Positions 21,837 to 31,379 of a stretch of DNA of 64,000 nucleotides are shown here, in pieces. Made by a program: the position numbers and the translations under genes. The number at the start of each line of letters is the position of its first letter. The stretch's first letter is position 1. Under the pieces are notes generated by a model, which was given only the letters and a program-made list of their open reading frames with translations, had not been told where the DNA came from and did not search any database. The stretch comes from Prorocentrum cordatum (taxonomy: Eukaryota > Sar > Dinophyceae > Prorocentrales > Prorocentraceae). The stretch lies in assembly GCA_963575745.1 (NCBI GenBank), contig CAUYUJ010009480.1, positions 143,007-207,006 of the forward strand, in the 5' to 3' direction.

Positions 21837-22915
21837 TCCCTCCTCCTCCTCCTCATCCTCCTCCTCCTCCTCCTCCTCCATCTCCTCCTCCAGCAGCTAA
21901 GAGCCCTTGGATGGGAGTCGGCCAGTGATCTCGCGCGTTTCCCACAGGCAGCAGACAGGGCCCCCCAGGTCCTATGTCTCTTTGGGGCGGGTTCGTCCCG
22001 AAGTTTTCGGCTGCAAGGGCCGATCCTGGTGCTCTGCCAGGCAGCAAGCTCAAACACGCACCATCGGGTTCGTTCGTGCGTTCCCCCTCCTCCTCGTCCT
22101 CCCCCTCCTCCTCCTCCCCCCCCCCCTCCTCCTCCTCATGCCCCTTCGTCCCGAAGTTTTCGGCTGCAAGGGCCGATCCTGGTGCTCTGCCAGGCAGCAA
22201 GCTCAAACACGCACCATCGGGTTCGTTCGTGCGTTCCCCCTCCTCCTCGTCCTCCCCCTCCTCCTCCTCCCCCCCCCCCTCCTCCTCCTCATGCCCCCCC
22301 TCCTCCCACTCTTTGCCCTCCTCCTCCCCTCCTACCCGCTCCTCCTCACTCCTCCCCCTCCCCTCCTCCTCCTTCTCCTCCTCCTCCTCCTCCTCCTTCC
22401 TCGCTCCTCCTCCTCCTACGCCGCCTCGCCTCCTCCTCTCCTCTCCCTCCTCCTCTCCTCCTCCTCCTCCTCCTCCTTCCCCTCCCCCCCCCTCCTCCTC
22501 CTCCTCCTCCTCCTCCTCCTCATCCCTCCTCCCCCTCCCCCCTCCCCCTCCCGTCCGTCCCCCCCCTCCTCCTCCTCCTCCTCCTCCTCCTCCTCCTCCT
22601 CCTCCTCCTCCTCCTCCTCCTCCTCCATCCTCCTCCTCCTCCTCCTCCTCCTCTTCCTCCCCTCCTCCTCCTGCCAACCTCCTCCCCCCCTCCTCCCTCC
22701 TCTCCTCTCCCCCTCCTCCCTCCTCCCCCTCCTCCCCACCTCCCATCTCCTCCTCCTCCTCCTCCTTCCTCCTCCTCCTCCTCCTCCTCCTCCTCCCTGA
22801 GGCTGCTGCTGCTGCTGCTCCTCCTCCTCCCCCTCCCCCCCCCTCCTCCTCCTCCTTCTCCTCCCCCTCCTCCTCCTCCTCCTCCTCGCCTCCTCTTTCT
22901 CCTCCTCGACTCAGC
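21837..22915. repeat. 1.1-kb (CTC)n tract
   Basis: A very long pyrimidine tract, mostly CTC with C-runs. Poly-Ser, poly-Pro, poly-Leu and poly-Glu frames across it are artefacts. It contains a short unique insert that is duplicated (21992-22297). Confidence 0.9.
21992..22297. repeat. Perfect 153-bp tandem duplication
   Basis: 21992-22144 is repeated base for base at 22145-22297. Each unit holds about 80 bp of unique sequence (CCCGAAGTTTTCGGCTGC and onwards) and about 70 bp of CTC repeat. The lack of differences points to a very recent event or an assembly artefact. Confidence 0.85.
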
Positions 22916-23122
22916 CTGAACGCGAACAAGGTTGTCCGCGCCACCTGCCACCCGCGGGGGGCCTGGCCTCCACCTGAGGAGACCAGACCCCCCGACCACG
23001 AAGACGAAGCAGTCCTCGCCGCCCGCTCAGGCGGGCATCGCGGAGCGGAGCGCCGCGAAGCACTCCACGTGCGGGGAGGGGGGGAAGGGGCAGGCGGCGG
23101 TCCCCCTGCACGGGGCGCCGCA

Positions 23123-23827
23123 CTATCGCCGACCCTTCCGCTGCCTCCCCCCCCCCGCTCCGGCGCCGGGCGCGTCCACCGCCTCGGCGAGCCAGGCTCG
23201 GAGGCGCGGCAGCGGCCACGCGGCGAAGTGCGGCTGGAGGTCGGCCACACGAGCGCCAGGCGTGCGGATCCACGCTGAGATCAGCGCGGCCCGCACCTCA
23301 GGCCCGTCGTCGTCCTCCACGGCCACCGCGCCAGCGGTAGCAGCAGCAGCAGCCGCAGCGGGCGCCTCCTCCGCGGGCAGCACGGCGCCCCCCCCCTCGC
23401 CGCCGAGCGGTGCTCCGGGCGACTCACGAGTAGGGGGCGCCACGCCCAGCACCACAGCGGCGGCACCAGGGGCCGCGGCAGGCGCGCCTGCCAAGGGCGC
23501 AGGGCGGACGGCCCCGTCCGCCCAGCTGTCGTCCTCGAGGCAGTCGCCGTCGCCGCCCTCTGCACCGCCCGCCTCCTCGGCGGCGTTGGAGGTCACCATG
23601 GGCACGTCCTGCGCTCCGCGAGCTCGTCGACGCCGAGCACGACGGCGCTTCCGCCGTGGCCGATGGCCATCAGGCGGGGCGCCAGCCGCGGGAGCGCGAG
23701 GTGGCTCTGCAAGGCCTCCACCTCCACCGTGTCCTCCACCACCAGCGGCCGCGGGGCGGGCTGCTCGAAGCTCGGCTTCAAGCATCGCCGCCGCGGCAGG
23801 AACAAGGCCCTCGGCGGAACGCAGCAC
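23123..23827 (-). CDS. Possible hypothetical protein
   Basis: A minus-strand open frame of 234 codons between two CTC tracts, Ala/Gly/Pro-rich with an Arg-rich basic block (RRKRRRARRRRARG) and a plausible ordered segment (PEVRAALISAWIRTPGARV). It has no ATG at its start (the first codon counted is GTG and the frame continues upstream into the repeat), no SL relic and no family I recognise. High GC alone keeps such frames open, so I hold it weakly. Confidence 0.2.
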   Translation of the reverse strand: MLRSAEGLVPAAAAMLEAELRAARPAAAGGGGHGGGGGLAEPPRAPAAGAPPDGHRPRRKRRRARRRRARGAQDVPMVTSNAAEEAGGAEGGDGDCLEDDSWADGAVRPAPLAGAPAAAPGAAAVVLGVAPPTRESPGAPLGGEGGGAVLPAEEAPAAAAAAATAGAVAVEDDDGPEVRAALISAWIRTPGARVADLQPHFAAWPLPRLRAWLAEAVDAPGAGAGGGRQRKGRR

Positions 23828-23829
23828 CT

Positions 23830-24330
23830 CCTCATGTATCCTCCTCCTCCTCTCCTCCTCCTCCTCCCCCCTCCTCCTCCTCCTCTCCTTCCTCCTCTAA
23901 TCTCTTCCTCTCCGCCTCATCCTCCTCCGCCGCCTCCTCCTCCTCCCTCCTCCATCCTCCTCCCACTCCTCCTCCACCTCTCCTCCTCCCCCCCTACTCC
24001 TCACCCTCCTCCTCCACTCCTCCTCCTCCGCCTCCTCCTCATCATCCTAATACATCATCATCTCATCATACATCATCATCATCATTCCGTCAGCATAATC
24101 ATCCTCCATCCTCAATCATCATCATCAAGCATAATTCATCATCATCATCCAGCATCCCATTAAATCATCATCATCAATCAGCATCATCATATCCTCTTCA
24201 TCTCCTCCTCCTCCTAGTCCTCGTCCTCCTCTTCCTCCTCCTCTCACTCCTCCTCGTCCTCGTCCTCCTCCTCCTCCTCCTCCTCCTCCCCTCCTCCTCC
24301 TCCTCCTCCCCCTCCACAATTACTCAATAT
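23830..24330. repeat. (CTC)n and (CAT)n microsatellite
   Basis: CTC-rich to about 24040, then ATC/CAT-rich to about 24195, then CTC again. Confidence 0.85.
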
Positions 24331-24657
24331 GAAAATACTCCCCCTCTTCCCCTGATGGCGTCCGGGCGATGGCACCGCACCCTCCGCGTACTGTTTGTTT
24401 ACACACAGGATTCCAGGGAAATCCCGGGAAACGACTCTCGCTGATGCGCCGGCGTCATTTTTTGTCCAAAATGCTGCTCTCGTTGAGGCGCCGGCCTCAT
24501 TTCTGCTCCCGAATCGTTCCGAATCGTGCTCCCGCTGCAGCGTGGGCCTCATTTTCGAATCGGTGTTTGGCCTCCGTCGTTCAGGATGGCGTTCTCGCCC
24601 CAGCGCGGGCCTTTTTCTCGCGCGCCCATCCGCCCACCACCACCGCGCCGCACCGCC

Positions 24658-24757
24658 NNNNNNNNNNNNNNNNNNNNNNNNNNNNNNNNNNNNNNNNNNN
24701 NNNNNNNNNNNNNNNNNNNNNNNNNNNNNNNNNNNNNNNNNNNNNNNNNNNNNNNNN
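24658..24757. other. Assembly gap (100 N)
   Basis: Exactly 100 unknown bases, so a scaffolding gap of unknown true size. A CTC run borders it on the right (24758-24790). Confidence 1.
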
Positions 24758-24973
24758 CCTCCTCCTCCTCCTCCTCCTCCTCCTCCTCCAACCGCCGTCG
24801 CCGCCCATCTGCACGTGCGAACCGCCCGAGAGATCTGCGGGTGGCCGCCGCGCCCCGCCGCCGCACGCTCGCCGGGCGCAGCTGCCCGGGCGACGGAGGC
24901 CCAGGAGGCCCTCCGCGGCACGGGCTCATTCGGCCTCCTCCCCACTCGTCCGCCACTGGGGGGCAACGATAGG

Positions 24974-25136
24974 ATGAGGAGGAGGAGGAGGAGGAGGAGG
25001 AGGAGGAGGAGGAGGAGGAGGAGGACGAGGAAGAGGAGGAGGAGGAGGAGGCGGAGGAGGAGGAGGAGGCGGAGGAGGAAGGAGAGGAGGAGGAGGCGGA
25101 CGAGGAGGAGGAAGGAAAGGAGGAGGAGGAGGAGGA
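24974..25136. repeat. (AGG)n tract, left half
   Basis: Imperfect AGG repeat that ends exactly at the T9 run of the retrogene at 25137. The same repeat resumes at 26278 on the other side, as if one microsatellite had been split by the insertion. Confidence 0.85.
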
Positions 25137-25234
25137 TTTTTTTTTGCTCGAGGGCAGAAGCGATAGCCTTCTGACGTGGCTAGCGCCGATACCCTGCAGC
25201 CTATAAATCTGCAGGTGTGCGAACGGCAGGCGAA

Positions 25235-26137
25235 TCAGAGGCCGATGCCCTTGTCCTTGCCCTTGCCGACGCGCCCAAGCGGCTCGAAGCCCGACTTACC
25301 CACGCCAATGTTGACCATGGCGTAGGAGCCGCGGGGCTTACTCTTGCCACCCTTTCCCAGGCTGGGTTCGTTCTTCATGCACTCGAGGGGAGCGGAAGAG
25401 GCCGACGAGTTGTCCTCCTTGAGCACGCCCTTGTGCTGCGACTCTCGCGCAACGTCTGTGTCCTGCACCGCCTGGTCAGTCTCGAGCGCCTTCTTGGGAA
25501 AGGGGTTGTCGATGGTCTCCAGCTCCTTCTGCTTGCCCTCGAAACTCAGGAGGGTGGAGGTCCGCTGGTCCATCAGGTTGAAGGTATCGTGCACCACCTT
25601 CTCGATCTTCTCCTTGTCCCCATCCCCGTACTTGTAGTGTGGATTGTCGCAGCCCTGGTCCGAGTCCGTGCAGACAAGGTTGGACCAGTGCTCGTCTTTC
25701 TCATCCGAGGGGCCCGCCGTGTCGGACAGCTCGGATTGCTTGCGCCCGCGCCTGCGGCCGCGCTGCCGGCGCCGCTTCTCCGCGACCGGCAGGCCAAGGA
25801 CGCCGGCGCCCTTGCCAATCTCGGCGTGGGCGGCGAGGTTGCGGTCCAGGCGGACCGCGCCTGGGACGGGCTGTCCCGCGACCTGGAGCGAGAGCGCCCG
25901 CTCGATCGCCAGGAGCCGCGTCGCCACCTCCTGCTCGCCCGCCTCGTCGAGCGGTGTCTGCTGGACGTCCTGCTGCAGGCCCAGCAGGGAGGCGCCAGTG
26001 CGGAGGGCAGCAGCCACGGCCGCAGCCACACTCTGCCGCCCGCCTCCGCCCTCCGCCGCGCCTGCCGCCGCCGCCCGAGCCAGTGGGGCGAGGGCCGCCA
26101 CCAGACCCGCGCTCGGGGGCGAGGGAACCGTAGCCAT
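25235..26137 (-). CDS. Hypothetical nuclear-type protein in a retrogene
   Basis: An uninterrupted 300-residue ORF from the first ATG after the spliced leader. The N-terminal third is Ala/Gly-rich (MATVPSPPSAGLVAALAPLA), followed by a helical region (AGEQEVATRLLAIERALSLQ), a strongly basic block that looks like a nuclear localisation signal (KRRRQRGRRRGRK), then a charged, soluble region (KIEKVVHDTFNLMDQRTS; KQKELETIDNPFPKK) and a Gly/Lys-rich tail (GKGKDKGIGL). I recognise no domain. The start is chosen because it is the first ATG downstream of the spliced leader; the frame also continues upstream through the CTC-coded poly-Leu, which is not real. The intact frame suggests a recent copy or one still under selection. 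Confidence 0.7.
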   Translation of the reverse strand: MATVPSPPSAGLVAALAPLARAAAAGAAEGGGGRQSVAAAVAAALRTGASLLGLQQDVQQTPLDEAGEQEVATRLLAIERALSLQVAGQPVPGAVRLDRNLAAHAEIGKGAGVLGLPVAEKRRRQRGRRRGRKQSELSDTAGPSDEKDEHWSNLVCTDSDQGCDNPHYKYGDGDKEKIEKVVHDTFNLMDQRTSTLLSFEGKQKELETIDNPFPKKALETDQAVQDTDVARESQHKGVLKEDNSSASSAPLECMKNEPSLGKGGKSKPRGSYAMVNIGVGKSGFEPLGRVGKGKDKGIGL

Positions 26138-26255
26138 TGCCAGGGCCGCAGGACGAGGGGACTGAGACAGAGCCGCTCTCTTTGCCCGCCGAGGCGACGG
26201 GACTCTACGGAGAGAGACAAGTCGCGCACCTCGCCCGCCTGGCGCCCAAGGCAGG

Positions 26256-26277
26256 CTTGAGCCAAAATGGCTACGGA
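26256..26277 (-). other. Exact DinoSL copy
   Basis: The minus strand matches the 22-nt dinoflagellate spliced leader at every position (it ends CCATTTTGGCTCAAG). It directly precedes the leader of the 300-codon ORF. Confidence 0.9.
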
Positions 26278-26341
26278 AGAGGAGGAGGAGGAGGAGGAGG
26301 AGGAGGAGGAGGAGGAGGAGGAGGAGGAGGAGGAGGAGGAG
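26278..26341. repeat. (GAG)n tract, right half
   Basis: Pure GAG repeat that begins right at the 5' end of the spliced-leader copy. Confidence 0.9.
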
Positions 26342-26504
26342 CTGTTCGCACGGCCGAGGACTGCGCTCCTGCAAGGGACGCGGCCCTCGACCGCCACCAG
26401 CTCGCAGCCCGCGCGGCCCGGCGCAGGCTCCCGCGGGCCGCGGCGGGCGGCCTCCTGCCTGAGGGGCAACGATAGGGGGGGACTGGCATAGGGAGGGGTG
26501 CATC

Positions 26505-26660
26505 GACCTGGAATCGGCGATACGTCGCCGATAGATCGGCGATGAGCCTCTGACAGCGAGTCCGCACCCTCCTGGGCAGGCTGGGGCTATCAGGCCCCTA
26601 TCGGCGATCAATGGGCGAGTGGGGGGCGATGCATTCCTTCCTATGCCTATCCCCCCTATC
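26505..26660. repeat. ATCGGCGAT palindromes and GATCAATGGGCGAG repeat
   Basis: Four ATCGGCGAT or AATCGGCGAT words lie in 26509-26610, followed by a copy of the GAATGGGCGGTCGGGGG-type repeat seen at 4826-4878 and 5105-5157. Confidence 0.5.
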
Positions 26661-26887
26661 GTTGCCCCTGAGCCACCCTCCTCGCTGCGGCGATCGGCCG
26701 AGGTCAACCTGACTGATGGGTGGTTTTGCTCTCGAGGAAGAGGGGGTGGGGAACCCCTGTCGGTGGGCCCTGGCAGCGCTGTGCCGCCCCTGCCAGGGAA
26801 CAGGAGGTGTTCATCCCAACAGGCGCCACCCCCGTGCTGCGTTCTCTCACCCCTCGGACCGCCCCAGTATGGATAACCAGTGAACCT

Positions 26888-26988
26888 CCTCCTCGCCGCC
26901 GCCGCCGTCGTCGCCGTCGTCGCATCCGCCGACGCCGCCGCTGTCGCCGCCGCCGCCGTCGCCGTCGCCGTCGCCGTCGTCGCCGTCG

Positions 26989-27053
<65 letters not shown>

Positions 27054-27055
27054 CG
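26888..27055. repeat. (GTC)n/(GCC)n tract
   Basis: Imperfect then pure GTC trinucleotide repeat. No gene is recognised between it and 27480. Confidence 0.85.
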
Positions 27056-27480
27056 AGGGGGCGCCGCGCGCTGGGCGACCGCCGCTCTCGCGGCCGCCTT
27101 GGCCGCCTCTTTGCGCGCGGCCGCGTCGTCCGACGCGTCCTGGCAGCGCCGCGCGGACCCCGGCGCGCCCCGCCGAAAATCCCTCGGGCACGACGAAGCC
27201 GAGACGGGGACAAAGTCGGACAGGGATACAGTCGGCCCATATCATAAGGATGGCACGATCAGGAGGCAAGGGCCCTGGGAGGCCATTCCTGAGCTTTTCG
27301 AGCGGGGCGCGGCCAGCGAAAGTGGCCAAGGATGGGCCGAGGAGGCAAGGATGCAAGGGTGCCTATTGGAAAATCGCTCATCCTTACTGTGCGGGTCGAC
27401 TGTAGATGAACCGGGAATCTCCGAGATCCGGCGGCTCTGGAGGATGCATCGGGCAGCGCGCGGCCTGCTAGGAGAGTTCT

Positions 27481-27604
27481 GGCACGCTCTGAAAGCGTTC
27501 TAAGAATGCTTTCAGTGCGTGCCAAAATCGCGCTCCGGAGCGTTCAAGAATTTTCAAAATCGCTCCAGAGCGTTCAAGAACTTCTTGAACGCTCTGGAGC
27601 GATT
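27481..27604. repeat. Three adjacent long palindromes
   Basis: 27481-27523 is a near-perfect palindrome of 43 nt (GGCACGC at its left end, GCGTGCC at its right, GTTCTAAGAA in the centre). 27531-27542 is CGCTCCGGAGCG. 27558-27604 is a perfect 47-nt palindrome: 23-nt arms starting AATCGCTCCAGAGCG, with a single C in the centre. All share the words GAACGCTC and GTTC. Confidence 0.85.
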
Positions 27605-27794
27605 CTCATCCCCGTCCTCTCCCCGACCGATCAAGACCCCATCTTTGAAACGCCGCCGCCCGCTCCCGGCACTCCCTCTCGCGCGCTCCATCCCTGGCGG
27701 CGGGCTCACCCCCGCACCCTCCCGTGCCTCGAAATTCCTTCCTTTGGCGCCGTTTCTGTTTGTTGTCTAGAGCTTGCCGTTTTTGAACTCGAAC

Positions 27795-28030
27795 TGGCCG
27801 TCCCAGCATTCCTGTAGGCTTACCACGATATGCTCTGGAAACCACAAAACGCTCGAGGAACAAAAAGAGTGCTCTTAGAACAGGAGCCCGAGGCGTGAAA
27901 ACAAGACGGCCTCGGCCAGAAGTGTTCTGAGAAGATCATGTGCAGACCACAAGAGGCTCTCGGACCATTCCCTGGTGGGCCTGTGGGCGAGACAAGACGC
28001 CTCGCCACTGCTCGACGGATCGGCGGGTGG
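27795..28030. repeat. GTTCTNAGAAC repeat family, copy 3
   Basis: Keeps the order of words of the copies at 4258 and 4880: CCGTCCCAGCATTCCTGTAGG, GAAACCACAAAACGCTC, CTCTTAGAACAGGAGCCCGA, GTGTTCTGAGAAG, GTGGGCGAGACAAGACGCC, CTCGCCACTGC. More diverged than the first two. Confidence 0.7.
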
Positions 28031-28064
28031 GGGCTGCTGTCCCTCTCCTGTCCTCCGCCCCTCC

Positions 28065-28244
28065 CTCCTCTCCTCCTCCTCCTCCTCCTCCTCCTCTCCT
28101 CCTCCTCCTCCCTCCTCCTACTCCTACTACTCCTACTACTCTACTCCTCCTCTCCTCCTCCTCCTCCTCCTCCTCCTCCTCCTCCTCCTCCTCCTCCTCC
28201 TCCTCCTCCTCCTCCTCCTCCCTCCTCCTCCTCCTCCTCCTCCG
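28065..28244. repeat. (CTC)n tract
   Basis: Pyrimidine tract, CTC with a short CTACTACTC stretch. No gene is seen between it and 28780. Confidence 0.9.
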
Positions 28245-28785
28245 CAGGGTCCGCATGCCTCCTCCACCTCATGCGGCAGGGGTGAGCTGGACCCTCGATC
28301 CCAGGTCGCTGGCTCCGAGGAATGACGAATGCGCCGAACCCGCGTCGAACTCACAGCGAATCCGCGTCGAGACGGTACCGATTTCGCGTCGCCGCCCCCG
28401 CGCCGAAGCCGCGTCGGGTGCGAGAGAGAAGGCTGCGACCTGCGGGACAGACACGGCCCCTCCAATATGCAACGCATCGGGGGCGTCCAGGAGGGGGACG
28501 TCCAAAAAGGGAGGGGGGGGCGGGGGGGGGCGGGACATTGTGGCCCGAGGTACGTGCGCGGCCCAGGGGGGGGGGGGGGGACGTCCTGATAAGAAGAGGG
28601 GCCCGTGATTTTTTGGGGGCAATGTCGTGGCCCTGGCCATGATATGCCCCCCGCTGCCATCACCCTGAACCTCAGGGGGGAAGCCTGAGACGAAACCAGG
28701 GCGAAGATCAAATCGAGTGAGGACAAATCCAGAATCTGTGAGATCCGGCGGGCGGCTCTGGAAAATGCCTCAGGCTCCGCGGCCT

Positions 28786-28832
28786 TCTCAGAGCGTTCCG
28801 TTGAGAGCTCTGAGAGCGTTGCGGAACGCTCT
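28786..28832. repeat. AGAGCGTTCCG hairpin
   Basis: AGAGCGTTCCG (28787-28797) pairs with CGGAACGCTCT (28821-28831); the loop contains the palindrome AGAGCTCT. It shares GAGCGTTC with the palindromes at 27481-27604. Confidence 0.6.
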
Positions 28833-29022
28833 TAGAACAAAAAACGCTATAAACAAAAGCTTTTGGCGCTGCGCGGATTCCTTGGATCCGCGCTGGACCT
28901 CCCTGGCGCGCGAAGCGCACCAGGGGCGGCGCCAGAGGCGCCGCTTGTGGGGGGACCAGCGCGGATCCAAGAAACCCGCGCGGAGCGCCGAAGGTTTATG
29001 TTTATGGCGTCTCTTGTTCTTC
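28831..29022. mobile_element. Foldback element, copy B
   Basis: Inverted arms of about 65 bp. The left arm has CTTAGAACAAAAAACGC, TATAAACA, TGGCGCTGCGCGG and CTTGGATCCGCGCTGG; the right arm carries the complements, ending GTTTATGTTTATGGCG and CTTGTTCTT. The core has inner hairpins (CCTGGCGCGCGAAGCGCACCAGG and GGCGCCAGAGGCGCC). Best-preserved copy of the family. Confidence 0.8.
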
Positions 29023-29040
29023 GAGCTCTGGAACGGATTA

Positions 29041-29202
29041 TCCTTAGGTCGGGCCTGTCCCCCTACAGTGGAATTGTGGCTGAACAATCAAACATACCCC
29101 AAACAGATTCTCACAGTGCCCAGCAATAGTCTGAGAACAGTCCCCAGACCATCTTCCAACTATTCTTGAATCTTCCTCCTGTAGAGGGACAGGCCCGACT
29201 TG
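29041..29202. mobile_element. GTCGGGC-TIR element, copy 1
   Basis: Inverted ends: AGGTCGGGCCTGTCCCCCTACAG at the left and, complemented, AAGTCGGGCCTGTCCCTCTACAG at the right (two or three differences). The interior is AT-rich without coding capacity. A shorter copy lies at 62581-62687 with the same left start TCCTTAGGTCGGGC. No clear target duplication. Confidence 0.7.
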
Positions 29203-29464
29203 AGCTCATCCTCCTCCCGGCCCCGCGCCGAACGCCCTCCCCGCGACCCGGGCCGCCCCGGCGGGTCCTCGGCCGCCCGCGCCTTCTTGCCGGCCTTCTC
29301 CTTCTTCGGGCGGCGGGGCGGCGGCGACGGGGAGCTCCTGCGGCCGGGGCCGACTCGGCGCCCAGGGTGCCGTGGAGAGGTGGGCAGGTCGGCGCACAAC
29401 TCTTGGTGTCGCGGCCCTGCGAACGGCGCGACGGTAGAAGAAGAAGAAGAAGAAGAAGAAGAAA
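29203..29464. other. No gene; spacer shared with 29690-29780
   Basis: The end of this spacer (CTTGGTGTCGCGGCCCTGCGA at 29402-29422) recurs at about 29748-29768, so the foldback elements B to D lie inside a larger diverged tandem unit of about 345 bp. A (GAA)n run is at 29438-29470. Confidence 0.5.
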
Positions 29465-29622
29465 AAAAAGGAAACAACTGCATAGACATTAAACTGTTGG
29501 CGATGCGCGCGGATTTCTTGGATGTGCGCTGGGCCCCCCTCACCGACGGGGGGGCCCAGCGCAGATCCGAGAATCCCGAGCGGAGCGCCACAAGTTTATG
29601 TTTATGGCGTTGTTTGTTCTTC
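29465..29622. mobile_element. Foldback element, copy C
   Basis: Arms 29480-29540 and 29549-29612 are inverted copies (AAACTGTTGGCGATGCGCGC against the complement of GCGGAGCGCCACAAGTTTA). The core is short (CTCACCGAC between C-run and G-run), lacking the inner hairpins of copies B and D. Confidence 0.75.
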
Positions 29623-29805
29623 AAAGCCGGGCGCACAAGGGTGGAAAACAGCGAGGCGCGCGTCTGCGCTAGGCCGATCCCTCGGCACACGCAGAGGCCC
29701 CGCGCCCGGGGTCCTGTGGAGAGGCAAGTCGGGCGGCGCACACTCCTTGGCGTCGCGGCCCTGCGATCGGCGACAGGGCGTACAAGTCTCGGAAGCAGTT
29801 AGGGG

Positions 29806-29985
29806 AACAAAACGTGACATAAACATAAAAACTCGGAGGTCCGCGCGGATTTCTCGGATCGGCGCTGGACCCCCCTCCCTGGCGCGCGGAGCGCGCCAGG
29901 GGCGGCGCCGGAGGCGACGCCGGGGGGCCCCAGCGCCCATCCGAGAAACCCGCGCGGACCTCCGATTTTTACCTAACAGCGTTTG
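29806..29985. mobile_element. Foldback element, copy D
   Basis: Arms share AAAAACTCGGAGGTCCGCGCGG and its complement CCGCGCGGACCTCCGATTTTT. The core hairpins CCTGGCGCGCGGAGCGCGCCAGG and GGCGCCGGAGGCG match those of copies A and B. Confidence 0.8.
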
Positions 29986-30059
29986 CTGATAGGTTTCTAT
30001 AGGGTCAAAAGAAAGCATCATGACTCCTCAGGAGGGTCTGGGCGGGTGCCGGGGAGGAG

Positions 30060-30625
30060 GGCCCGGAATCGTTTTTCGCCAACAGTCACACACTTCGTGC
30101 TCTTCGACCTCCCAAAACTCCATTCCCGGGCCATATTGTGGAGAACCGGGAACAGAGCCGGGCTCGTTTTTCGCCAACAGTCACACACTTCGTGCTCTTC
30201 GACCTCCCAGAACTCCATTCCCGGGCCACATTTTGGAGAACCGGGAACAGAACCGGGCTCGCTTTTCGTCAACAGTCACACACTTCGTGCTCTTCGACCT
30301 CCCAGAACTCCACTCCCGGGCCACATTTTGAGCGCCCGGAACCAACTGTACGCCACTTCGTGCTCTTCGAGTTCCCAGAACTCCATTCCCGGGCCACATT
30401 TTGGATGCCCGGAGCAAATTGTAGGCCACTTCGTGCTTTTCGATTTCCCAGAATTTAATTCCCGGGCCACATTTTGGATGCCCGGAGCCAACTGTAGGCC
30501 ACTTCGTGCTCTTCAAGTTCCCAGAACTCCATTCCTGGGCATGATTTTGAATGCCCGGAGCCAACTGTAGGCCACTTCGTGTTCTTCTAGTTCCCAGAAC
30601 TCCACTCCTGGGCCACATTTTGAAT
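30060..30625. repeat. Tandem repeat, unit 95 bp changing to ~62 bp
   Basis: Eight units around CACTTCGTGCTCTTCGACC and CCCGGGCCACATTTTGGA. The first three are about 95 bp and include an extra segment (GGGCTCGTTTTTCGCCAACAG); the next five are about 60-65 bp and have CCGGAGCCAACTGTAGGC instead. Frames through it are not conserved. Confidence 0.85.
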
Positions 30626-30960
30626 GCTGAGGCAGGCTGATGCTGCGGCCGAGGCAGGCTGAGGCTGAGGCAGGCTGAGGCTGAGGCCGAGGCTGAAGGC
30701 AGACTGAGGCTGAGGCTGAAGCAGACTGAGGCTGAGGCTGAGGCAGGCTGAGGCTGAGGCTGAAGCAGGCTGATGCTGAGGCAGGCTGAGGCTGAGGCTG
30801 AGGCTGATGCAGGCTGAGGCTGAGGCAGGCTGAGGCTGAGGCCGAGGCTGAAGGCAGACTGAGGCTGAGGCTGAAGCAGGCTGAGGCTGAGGCTGAGGCA
30901 GGCTGAGGCTGAGGCAGGCTGAGGCTGAGGCTGAGGCAGGCTGAGGCTGAGGCTGTGACT
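30626..30960. repeat. (GAGGCT)n minisatellite
   Basis: Hexamer GAGGCT with GAGGCAGGCT variants. It passes into a (GACTGC)n stretch to about 31010. Confidence 0.9.
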
Positions 30961-31379
30961 GCGACTGCCGTTGCCGCTGCGACTGTCGTCGCGAATGCGA
31001 CTACGACTGCGAGAACAGCAGAATTCTACAACTGGATTTTCATCTGAAGCTTAAGGGGAATGCTTTCAGACATGCTTCTACATATCGCTGTTAGGCTGCT
31101 TTGCCGGGATAATTTTTGTTTCATGCCACTTCCTGTTCCCCCAACAGTAGGGCTCGCTTCTGCGCACCCAGGAGCCGAAGTCTGCGCGCACACCGGGGCC
31201 CTCGGAGGCCCGCACGGGACAGCCCTGGGTCGGCACCAGGGGCTCCTCGGGCGCTCTCCGCGGGCGGCCAGGGCGGGAGAGCCCGGAGTCGCATCGAGAA
31301 AATGCATCGGCGATCGATGGGCATCGGCTCGGCGGACACCGGCGGCCGAGCCGGGAGGAGTCGAATCGGCGGAAGTCGG

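Larger units (their letters stand above)
25137..26277 (-). mobile_element. Processed retrogene (SL to poly-A)
   Basis: On the minus strand the unit starts with a full DinoSL (26277-26256), continues with a 118-nt leader and an intronless 300-codon ORF (26137-25235), an 89-nt 3' stretch and an A9 run (25145-25137). Both flanks are AGG microsatellite. This is the structure of a reverse-transcribed trans-spliced mRNA inserted in a GGA tract. Confidence 0.8.

Noticed and set aside
21771-23278. Several very long poly-Ser/Pro/Leu/Glu frames
   Set aside because: They are translations of the CTC microsatellite in all frames.
30060-30625. Possible CRISPR array
   Set aside because: The repeats are continuous tandem units without unique spacers, in a eukaryotic genome; the same holds for the other arrays.
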